Origin: Streptomyces davaonensis JCM 4913 | GTDB taxonomy: Bacteria > Actinomycetota > Actinomycetes > Streptomycetales > Streptomycetaceae | Assembly: GCF_000349325.1 (NCBI RefSeq) | Contig: NC_020504.1 | Coordinates: 4,870,053-4,934,052, forward strand | Direction of reading: 5' to 3' | DNA: 64,000 bases | Shown here: one piece after another, positions 58,122-64,000 of the stretch | Layout of the letters: the number at the start of each line of letters is the position of its first letter | Position numbering within the stretch: position 1 is the first letter of the stretch | The notes under the pieces: generated by a model | Databases searched by the model: none | What the model saw: only the letters and a program-made list of their open reading frames with translations | Told to the model about the DNA's origin: nothing | Position numbers and translations under genes: made by a program

Positions 58122-58469
58122 TCAGAGCACGAAGCCGGGCTTGCCCTCGTCCGTGACGACCGGTCGGCCCGCGGCCGCCCACACCTGCATGCCGCCGTCG
58201 ACGTTCACCGCGTCGATGCCCTGCTGGACCAGGTACATCGCGACCTGGGCGCTGCGGCCTCCGGAGCGGCAGATCACATTGACCCGGCCGTCCTGCGGGG
58301 CGGCCTCGGTCAGCTCGCCGTAGCGGGCGACGAACTCGCTGATGGGGATGTGCAGCGCCCCCTCGGCGTGGCCCGCCTGCCACTCGTCGTCCTCGCGGAC
58401 GTCCAGGAGGAAATCGCCGTCCTTGAGGTCCGTGACCTCGACCGTGGGCACGCCAGATCCGAAATGCAT
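58122..58469 (-). CDS. Rhodanese-like domain protein (single domain)
   Basis: 115 residues from the ATG at 58469 (MHFGSGVPTVEVTDLKDGDF). Single rhodanese domain: LLDVREDDEWQAGHAEGALH, the active-site loop VNVICRSGGRSAQVAMYL with Cys, and VDGGMQVWAAAGRPVV. It probably carries persulfide sulfur for thiol chemistry or sulfur transfer. It converges on the acyl-CoA dehydrogenase and is the small follower of a J-domain-like gene. Confidence 0.9.
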   Translation of the reverse strand: MHFGSGVPTVEVTDLKDGDFLLDVREDDEWQAGHAEGALHIPISEFVARYGELTEAAPQDGRVNVICRSGGRSAQVAMYLVQQGIDAVNVDGGMQVWAAAGRPVVTDEGKPGFVL

Positions 58470-58516
58470 GCCACCGACGGTACCCGGTGGCACGCGCGGT
58501 CCGGCCGCCTCCCTCA

Positions 58517-59317
58517 CTACCCGAGCAGTTCGGCCAGCTCCGCCTCGCGCGCGGCCACGTCGGACAGGAGCTGCTCGGCGATCTCCTCCAGCAGCTTGTC
58601 CGGGTCGTCCGGGGCCAGCCGCAGCATGGAGCCGATCGCGCTGTCCTCCAGCTCCCGTACGACCAGGGTGAGCATCTCCTTGCGCTCGGAGAGCCACTCG
58701 AGGCGGGCATAGAGCTCCTCGGCGGGGCTCGGCTGCCGCTCCTTCGGGGCCGGACCCGCCGCCCACTCCTCGGCCAGCTCCTTCAGCAGGGCCTCGTCGC
58801 CCCGGGCGTACGCGGCGTTGACGCGGGTGATGAACTCCTCGCGGCGCGCCCGCTCCCCGTCCTCCTGGGCCAGGTCGGGGTGGGCCTTGCGGGCCAGCTC
58901 GCGGTAGAGCTTGCGGGCCTCCTCGCTGGGGCGGACCCGCTGCGGGGGCCGTACCGGCTGGTCCGTGAGCATCGCGGACGCCTCCGGGAACAGGCCCTCG
59001 CCGTCCATCCAGCCGTGGAACAGCTCCTCGACGCCCGGCATCGGCATGACCCGCGCGCGGGCCTCCTCCGCCTTGCGGACGTCCTCCGGGTCACCGGTGC
59101 GGGCTGCTTTCGCCTCGGCGATCCTTGCTTCCAGATCGTCGAGGCGGGCGTACATCGGGCCCAGCTTCTGGTGGTGCAGCCGGGAGAAGTTCTCGACCTC
59201 CACGCGGAAGGTCTCTACGGCGATCTCGTACTCGATCAGTGCCTGTTCCGCTGCGCGTACGGCGCGTTCGAGTCGCTCTTCCGGGCGGGGGGTCTGATCT
59301 TCTTCCGGGGTTGTCAC
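58517..59317 (-). CDS. J-domain-like coiled-coil protein
   Basis: 266 residues (MTTPEEDQTPRPEERLERAV). The N-terminal 85 residues are a long helix pair (RLDDLEARIAEAKAARTGDP). Residues about 130 to 180 hold a J-domain-like stretch with EEARKLYRELARKAHPDLAQ, which has the HPD tripeptide essential for DnaK stimulation. The C-terminal helical part (RLEWLSERKEMLTLVVRELE) follows. It may recruit DnaK to a partner, as do non-canonical DnaJ proteins. Its family is common in Streptomyces but not characterised. Confidence 0.8.
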   Translation of the reverse strand: MTTPEEDQTPRPEERLERAVRAAEQALIEYEIAVETFRVEVENFSRLHHQKLGPMYARLDDLEARIAEAKAARTGDPEDVRKAEEARARVMPMPGVEELFHGWMDGEGLFPEASAMLTDQPVRPPQRVRPSEEARKLYRELARKAHPDLAQEDGERARREEFITRVNAAYARGDEALLKELAEEWAAGPAPKERQPSPAEELYARLEWLSERKEMLTLVVRELEDSAIGSMLRLAPDDPDKLLEEIAEQLLSDVAAREAELAELLG

Positions 59318-59358
59318 TCGACCAGAGTAGTAGTTCCCTCGGCGCGGCAGGTCGTGTG

Positions 59359-59405
59359 TTGTCTGTCGCGCCGTTGTGGCTGGGCGCGCAGTTCCCCGCG
59401 CCCCT
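59359..59405 (+). repeat. Dispersed Streptomyces intergenic repeat, copy B
   Basis: TTGTCTGTCGC and GGCTGGGCGCGCAGTTCCCC then GCGCCCCT. It is the shorter form of the repeat at 23540-23611, without the hairpin insert. It lies between the J-domain-like and DUF2252 genes. Confidence 0.6.
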
Positions 59406-59417
59406 GGGGGTGGGTTC

Positions 59418-60977
59418 TCACACCCCTTCTTCCGCCGCGATCTTCCCCTCCCGCACCGCCTTCACCAGGTCCGCGTGATCTGCTTCCGTGCGGTCCGCGT
59501 ATGCCACCGCGAAGGTCGCTATGGCCTCGTCGAGTTCCTCGTTCTTGCCGCAGTAGCCGGCGATGAGGCGGGGGTCGGCGCTGTGGGAGTGGGCTCGGGC
59601 CAGGAGGGCGCCGGTCATGCGGCCGTAGTCGTCGAGCTGGTCGGGGGAGAGGGCGGCCGGGTCCACGCTGCCCTTGCGGTTGCGGAACTGGCGTACCTGG
59701 AAGGGGCGGCCCTCGACCGTCGTCCAGCCGAGCAGGATGTCGCTGACCACCTGCATGCGCTTCTGGCCCAGGACCACGCGGCGGCCCTCGTGTGCCACGG
59801 ACGGGGTCTCGAAGCCTGCCGTCGCCAGGTGCGGGACCAGTGCCGAGGGGCGGGCCTCCTTCACCTGGAGGACCAGCGGTTCGCCCCGGTGGTCCAGCAG
59901 GAGGACGACGTAGGAACGGGTGCCCACGCTGCCCGTGCCGACCACGCGGAACGCCACGTCGTGCACCGCGTGCCTGGCCAGCAGGGGGAGGCGGTCCTCG
60001 GAGAGCGTGCCGACGTATTCCTCCAGGGAGGCCGCCACCTCCGCCGCCTCCTTGTCCGGCGTGCTGCTCAGCACCGGCGGTGCGGGCACGAAGCGGCGGC
60101 CGCCGTCCTCGGTCGGCTCCGTCGACTTCGCCGCGAACCGGCCGCTGGTGTTGGAGCGCGCCTTCTCGGCCACCCGCTCCAGCGTGCCCAGCAGGTCATG
60201 GGCGTCGGTGTGGGAGACCAGCTCCTCGTCCGCGATGGCGTTCCAGGCGTCCAGCACCGGGAGCTTGGCGAGCAGCCGCATCGTGCGCCGGTACGCGCCC
60301 ACCGCGTCGTGCGCCGCCTTGCGGCAGGTGTCCTCGGCGGCGCCCGCCTCCCGGCCGGCCAGCACCAGCGAGGCCGCGAGCCGCTTCAGGTCCCACTCCC
60401 AGGGGCCGAGCAGCGTCTCGTCGAAGTCGTTCAGGTCGATGACCAGTCCGCCGCGCGGGTCGCCGTACAGGCCGAAGTTCGCCGCGTGGGCGTCGCCGCA
60501 GATCTGGGCGAGGACGCGGGTCATGGGGGTGCGGGCGAGGTCGTGGGCCATCAGGCCCGCCGATCCGCGCAGGAAGGCGAACGGGGTGGCCGCCATCCGG
60601 CCCACCCTTATCGGCGTCAGCTCGGGGATCCGGCCGCGGTTGGACTCCTCCACCGCCGTGAGGGCGTCGGGGCGGGCGGGGTCCAGGTCGAGGAGTGCGT
60701 GCGTACCGCGCGGCACGCGGTCCCGCAGGGACTTGCCCTCCTCCTTCGGGGTGCCGTTCCCGGGCCACTGGGCGAACCCGCGCACCCGGGGCAGCCGCCG
60801 GGACAGCGAGCTCCGCTCGCCCGAATCCTGCGCCGCACCGCCGTCGATCACACCGACCGCCTCCCCCGAACCCCGGCCGTCTCCCGGCCGCACGAACATC
60901 AACTCGTGCCGACGGTACAGCGCGGTGGCGCAAACACGGCAGACCCTGTGGACAACCCTGACGATGTGCATACCCAC
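59418..60977 (-). CDS. DUF2252 domain-containing protein
   Basis: 519 residues from a GTG at 60977; the ATG at 60971 or one near 60899 (MFVRPGDGRG) is possible, so the start is uncertain. The DUF2252 core is read in FAFLRGSAGLMAHDLARTPM and VLAQICGDAHAANFGLYGDP then LVIDLNDFDETLLGPWEWDL and LVLQVKEARPSALVPHLATA. GDAHAANFG and DLNDFDE resemble a protein-kinase-like catalytic loop, so an atypical kinase or phosphotransferase is suspected. No partner is evident. Confidence 0.9.
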   Translation of the reverse strand: MGMHIVRVVHRVCRVCATALYRRHELMFVRPGDGRGSGEAVGVIDGGAAQDSGERSSLSRRLPRVRGFAQWPGNGTPKEEGKSLRDRVPRGTHALLDLDPARPDALTAVEESNRGRIPELTPIRVGRMAATPFAFLRGSAGLMAHDLARTPMTRVLAQICGDAHAANFGLYGDPRGGLVIDLNDFDETLLGPWEWDLKRLAASLVLAGREAGAAEDTCRKAAHDAVGAYRRTMRLLAKLPVLDAWNAIADEELVSHTDAHDLLGTLERVAEKARSNTSGRFAAKSTEPTEDGGRRFVPAPPVLSSTPDKEAAEVAASLEEYVGTLSEDRLPLLARHAVHDVAFRVVGTGSVGTRSYVVLLLDHRGEPLVLQVKEARPSALVPHLATAGFETPSVAHEGRRVVLGQKRMQVVSDILLGWTTVEGRPFQVRQFRNRKGSVDPAALSPDQLDDYGRMTGALLARAHSHSADPRLIAGYCGKNEELDEAIATFAVAYADRTEADHADLVKAVREGKIAAEEGV

Positions 60978-60989
60978 AGCTGACCGGCC

Positions 60990-61265
60990 TCACCGCGGAC
61001 CGGCCGGGTCCCCCCGCGCGCTCAGGAACGCCGTGAACGCCTCGATCACCAGCCGCAGCGACGCCTCCACGGCCGCGTCCCCGTGCGGGGTCCCCGGTGG
61101 ACGGGCGGAAGAGGTGCCGAGAGGGCGCCCCCGGCCGGTCTCCAGATACGCCAGAACCTCCTCGGCCCGCGGCGGCACCCCGTCGGCCGGACCCGGCAGG
61201 GCGTCCAGCAGACCCTGGAGGGTGTCGAGCAACTGCCGTCGTTCCGCGGCGGGTTCGGGATTCAT
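60990..61265 (-). CDS. Small hypothetical protein
   Basis: 91 residues from the ATG at 61265 (MNPEPAAERRQLLDTLQGLL); a further ten residues are open upstream. It is acidic and Ala/Leu-rich with a helix (RRQLLDTLQGLLDALPGPAD) and a second one ending in VEASLRLVIEAFTAFLSARG. It has no recognisable domain. It sits between the DUF2252 gene (13-base gap) and the lyase gene, all on the minus strand. Confidence 0.6.
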   Translation of the reverse strand: MNPEPAAERRQLLDTLQGLLDALPGPADGVPPRAEEVLAYLETGRGRPLGTSSARPPGTPHGDAAVEASLRLVIEAFTAFLSARGDPAGPR

Positions 61266-61328
61266 ACGCCCAGGCTGCTGAAGAGCGGTCAAGGACGGTT
61301 CAAGGGAACGCCAACGCCCCCGGTCGAC

Positions 61329-62753
61329 TCATGCCGCCGACCGGTGCGGTACCGCCCGGTCCGGGCCGCCCACCGCCCGGTCCACCAGCCCCGGCGCCGC
61401 CCCCAGATACCGGGTCGGGTCCAGCAACTCCTCCAGTTCCGCCGCTGTCAGGTGCCGAGTCACCTCCGGAGCCGCCGAGAGGACCTCCGCGAGGCTCGTC
61501 CCACGGTCCGCCGCCTCGTGCGAGGCCCGAGTCAGCAGCGCCCGCGCCTGCGCCTTGCCGAGCAGCGGGGTCAGTACGGCCGCCACCCGCTCGGAGACGA
61601 TCTGTCCCCCGGTCAGGTCGAGGTTGGCGCGCATGCGGTCGGCGTCGACCGTGAGGCCCGTCAGGAGTTCCACCGCCGTGTGGGCCGCGCCGCCCGCCAG
61701 CCGCAGGCATTCCCGCAGGGGCTGCCACTCGGCGTGCCAGGCGCCGCCCGAGCGCTCGTCCTCCGCGAGCATCGCGCCGTACAACACGGCCGCGTGCTGC
61801 GGGACTTGGAGCGCGGCAGAGCGGATCAGCGTGGCGAGGACGGGGTTGCGTTTGTGCGGCATCGCCGAGGACGCGCCCCGGCCGGCCACCGCCGGTTCGG
61901 TGACCTCGCCGACCTCGGTGCGGGCCAGCGACTGGACGTCGACCGCGATCTTGCCGAGCGCGGCGGCGAGGAAGGCGCACACCGCCCCGGTGTCGGCGAT
62001 CGGGGTCCGCAGGACATGCCAGGGCAGGGTGGCCGGGGCCAGGCCGGTCTCGTGCGCGTACGCCTCGACCAGGCGGTCGGCGTAGTCGTCGCCGGGGTTG
62101 TTCGCGTGCTCCAGGTAGCCGGCCAAGGTGCCTGCGGCTCCGCCCAGTTCGACCGGGAGGGCGGCAGCGAGCGCGGCCGTGCGGCGGCGGGCCTCGGTCA
62201 CCAGGTGCAGCCAGCCCGCCGCCTTCAGGCCGAAGGTGGTGGGCACCGCGTGCAGGGTGAGGGTGCGACCGGCCATCGGGGTGGCCCGGTGGGTGCGGGC
62301 CAGCCGCTCCAGGGCGGCCGCGCACCGGTCGAGGTCGGCCCGGATCAGCACGCCGGCCCGGCGGACGACCAGCATGGTGGCCGTGTCCAGGATGTCCTGG
62401 CTGGTGGAGCCGCGGTGCACGTACTCGGCGGCGGCCGGGTCCTCGGCGGCGACCACGGCGGTCAGCGCCTTCACGAACCCCACGACGGGGTTGGCCGTCT
62501 CGCGGGACGCGCGGGCCAGCGCGACCAGGTCGAGCCGCTCGGGTCGGGCGGCCTCGACGATCGCCGCCGCCGCGGACTCGGGCACGGTGCCCAGCCGGGC
62601 CTGCGCCCGCACGAGCGCGGTCTCGGCCTCGACCATGGCCGCGAGCCAGGCCGCGTCCGACACCGCCGCCTCCACGGGCGTACCCGCGCGCACCGGGGAC
62701 AGCAGCCCGGAGTCCACCACGGCGGCGAGCTCCGGGGAGAGTTGGAAGGTCAT
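61329..62753 (-). CDS. Fumarase/aspartase-superfamily lyase (PcaB-like)
   Basis: 474 residues from the ATG at 62753 (MTFQLSPELAAVVDSGLLSP). It has the superfamily signature GRGASSAMPHKRNPVLATLI (SSxMPxKxNP, mobile loop with catalytic Ser), YVHRGSTSQDILDTATMLVV (TSQD motif) and AGRTLTLHAVPTTFGLKAAG. The pattern best fits 3-carboxy-cis,cis-muconate cycloisomerase or adenylosuccinate-lyase-like enzymes. No other protocatechuate genes are present, so the true substrate is open. Its start is 77 bases downstream of the FAD/NAD(P) protein stop and its hairpin. Confidence 0.88.
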   Translation of the reverse strand: MTFQLSPELAAVVDSGLLSPVRAGTPVEAAVSDAAWLAAMVEAETALVRAQARLGTVPESAAAAIVEAARPERLDLVALARASRETANPVVGFVKALTAVVAAEDPAAAEYVHRGSTSQDILDTATMLVVRRAGVLIRADLDRCAAALERLARTHRATPMAGRTLTLHAVPTTFGLKAAGWLHLVTEARRRTAALAAALPVELGGAAGTLAGYLEHANNPGDDYADRLVEAYAHETGLAPATLPWHVLRTPIADTGAVCAFLAAALGKIAVDVQSLARTEVGEVTEPAVAGRGASSAMPHKRNPVLATLIRSAALQVPQHAAVLYGAMLAEDERSGGAWHAEWQPLRECLRLAGGAAHTAVELLTGLTVDADRMRANLDLTGGQIVSERVAAVLTPLLGKAQARALLTRASHEAADRGTSLAEVLSAAPEVTRHLTAAELEELLDPTRYLGAAPGLVDRAVGGPDRAVPHRSAA

Positions 62754-62788
62754 GGTGGTCCTCTTCCGGTGAGGTTCAGGGGCGCCCG

Positions 62789-62821
62789 CGGCCCGCACCA
62801 CAGGGCACGGACCGCGGGCCG
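62789..62821 (-). terminator. Hairpin after the FAD/NAD(P)-binding protein gene
   Basis: CGGCCCGC (62789-62796) pairs perfectly with GCGGGCCG (62814-62821). It is immediately downstream, on the minus strand, of the stop at 62831. Confidence 0.65.
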
Positions 62822-62830
62822 TACGTCACA

Positions 62831-64000
62831 TCAGGCGGCTGTCCGCTCCAGGCTGTCCCGCTGTTCCAGCACCGCCCCCAGCGCCGCCTGCGCGATCGCG
62901 TCGGAGTCGGTCAGGGTGACCGAGTTGACGCCGGGCCGGATGCCCGCCGCCGTCACCCAGTGCACCGACTCCGTGGGGACGCCGAAGGCGTACCGGCGCG
63001 GGTGCGGGCGCCGGGCGGCGTCCAGGAGCTGGAAGGGGCGCGGGGTGACCGCGACGCCCTCGGTGTAGATCCAGGTGCCGTTGCGGGTGGCGATCCGGTG
63101 CGTGGCGCACTGGCCGCTGTCCAGCAGCCGCCGCAGCAGCGGGTCCTCGGTGCGGCTGAGCGTGATGTCGGGCAGCCGCGCCTCGATCAGCACCTCGGCG
63201 CTGATCCGAGAGCCCGGCACCAGCGGCGAGTGGGCGTGGAAGCCCTGCCGGTCGACGTCGACGCGCAGGTCGGGGCCGATGATGTGCAGCACGCCCGCCT
63301 CGATCAGCGCGGCCGCCTCCTCGATGCGGGACGCGGGCGGCCCGATGGACAGGAACGCGTTCAGCGGCGTGTACCAGCGGTCCAGGTGCTCGCGGTGGGA
63401 GTCGCCGTGCAGCCCGCCGTGGTCGACGACCAGCCGGATCTCGTTGCGCAGATCGCGCAGCACGTCGAGGGCCGCCTTGAGCGGACCGCTCACATTGCCG
63501 CTGCGGGCCTCGGCGACGTCCTCGCGCAGATGGTCCAGGAGCCAGGCCGTGAAGTCCTCCGGGCTGCCGAACTCCTGGTCCTGGTACGGCCGGGAGAGCC
63601 GGTCCCAGTCCCAGCGGTCCTTCTCCCCGATCTCGTACGCGTCGAGCACCGTCTCCTCCGCGGACGTGCCCGGCAGCGCGCGCAGGAAGGCCCGCTGGAA
63701 CGACTCCGCGCGGTCGCCGCGGCCGCGGGCGGTCAGCAGCGTCCGGTAGTAGACGGTCTCGACCTCCTTGGCGACCAGCGGCCACACGTCCCGCTGGAAG
63801 TCGGCGCCGTCGGTGCCGCGCGCGGCCTGCAGGCGGGCGATCCGAGCCGGGGTGAGCAGCAGCGGCTCGTGCCGGCCGTGCGGGCCTTTCTCGTTCTCGC
63901 CGCGCGCCTGGTAGGGCACGCCGCGCCGGGAGCCGGCGTACATCCGGGGCTCGCGGCCGGAGGGCAGGTAGACCAGGCGGCCGTAGACGCGGGTGAAGCT
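62831..64000 (-). CDS. FAD/NAD(P)-binding protein, C-terminal part (5' truncated)
   Basis: The frame is open to the right edge: 389 residues plus stop, with the start outside the window. It reads SFTRVYGRLVYLPSGREPRM near the edge, then SRRGVPYQARGENEKGPHGR and RIARLQAARGTDGADFQRDV, and WPLVAKEVETVYYRTLLTAR. These belong to the NAD_binding_9-type FAD/NAD(P) proteins that synthesise or modify peptidyl or nucleotide products in Actinobacteria. The nucleotide-binding motif would be further upstream. The C-terminal part (RIATRNGTWIYTEGVAVTPR, VHWVTAAGIRPGVNSVTLTD) has no catalytic motif that I can name. Confidence 0.75.
   Translation of the reverse strand, partial: SFTRVYGRLVYLPSGREPRMYAGSRRGVPYQARGENEKGPHGRHEPLLLTPARIARLQAARGTDGADFQRDVWPLVAKEVETVYYRTLLTARGRGDRAESFQRAFLRALPGTSAEETVLDAYEIGEKDRWDWDRLSRPYQDQEFGSPEDFTAWLLDHLREDVAEARSGNVSGPLKAALDVLRDLRNEIRLVVDHGGLHGDSHREHLDRWYTPLNAFLSIGPPASRIEEAAALIEAGVLHIIGPDLRVDVDRQGFHAHSPLVPGSRISAEVLIEARLPDITLSRTEDPLLRRLLDSGQCATHRIATRNGTWIYTEGVAVTPRPFQLLDAARRPHPRRYAFGVPTESVHWVTAAGIRPGVNSVTLTDSDAIAQAALGAVLEQRDSLERTAA

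Noticed and set aside
1..64000. CRISPR arrays, tRNA, rRNA or a secondary-metabolite cluster
   Set aside because: No regularly spaced repeats, tRNA-like folds, rRNA sequence, or polyketide/peptide synthetase motifs were seen.

Overview
The window is high-GC DNA with strong third-position G/C bias, GTG starts, short overlapping coding pairs and long GC-rich terminators. Gene content points to a Streptomyces chromosome: mycothiol-dependent DinB-like enzyme, bacterial proteasome activator, two branched-chain alpha-keto acid dehydrogenase clusters with a bkdR-type regulator, PknB-type kinases, and IS701- and IS110-family elements typical of the genus. Two ParB-binding parS palindromes (7532-7545 and 43586-43599) and the housekeeping nature of most genes suggest the central, origin-proximal part of the chromosome. 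There is no biosynthetic cluster, prophage, CRISPR array, tRNA or rRNA.

Layout. 1-6 kb: end of a coiled-coil protein, two secreted FG-GAP/VCBS repeat proteins and a Tat-exported intradiol dioxygenase. 6-16.4 kb: aspS; a PAS-GAF-SpoIIE-ATPase signalling phosphatase; an IS701-family element inserted exactly at a tail-to-tail stop codon overlap; an AI-2E-family permease; a pirin; a secreted beta-propeller/Ig protein; an SseB-like protein. 16.5-26.4 kb: acyl-CoA dehydrogenase, M18 aminopeptidase, cupin / GlxA-type regulator pair, LURP-one protein, nitrilase-superfamily hydrolase, mycothiol-dependent enzyme, methyltransferase, and a GntR regulator-MFS transporter operon. 26.5-32.4 kb: tandem D-Ala-D-Ala carboxypeptidases and the first bkd operon (E1alpha-E1beta-E2). 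32.4-41.2 kb: phosphotransferase, two divergent Ser/Thr kinases, the proteasome activator Bpa, a small membrane protein, a quinone oxidoreductase and a DrrAB-type ABC exporter. 41.2-42.5 kb: an IS110-family element whose non-coding end looks like a bridge RNA. 42.5-50 kb: potassium channel, moeA, mobA, the second bkd operon and divergent bkdR. 50-54 kb: TetR regulator, PaaH-like dehydrogenase and divergent PaaN. 54-64 kb: SpoU-type rRNA methyltransferase, HTTM and DUF5819 membrane proteins, a second acyl-CoA dehydrogenase with a KstR-like operator, rhodanese, J-domain-like protein, DUF2252 protein, a fumarase/aspartase-superfamily lyase and a truncated FAD/NAD(P)-binding protein.

How the genes may work together. 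Two bkd complexes, two acyl-CoA dehydrogenases, the PaaH/PaaN pair and their regulators form a catabolic and acyl-CoA supply neighbourhood. A nearly identical 14-bp palindrome occurs at the bkdF/bkdR intergenic region and at the paaH/paaN intergenic region, suggesting that the TetR protein encoded beside paaH may couple the two.

The most notable observations are: (1) the IS110 element, where two guide-like segments in a non-coding loop match the two element ends in the orientation expected of a donor-binding loop; (2) the IS701 insertion that duplicates CTAG and leaves both overlapping stop codons intact; (3) a CCCAAAA slippery heptamer just before the IS701 transposase stop, which would fuse a 39-residue CxxC-containing tail; (4) parS sites inside aspS and at the moeA/channel junction; (5) shared TetR-like operators and a KstR-like site. 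All family assignments are from reading the sequence by eye; no database searches were run.
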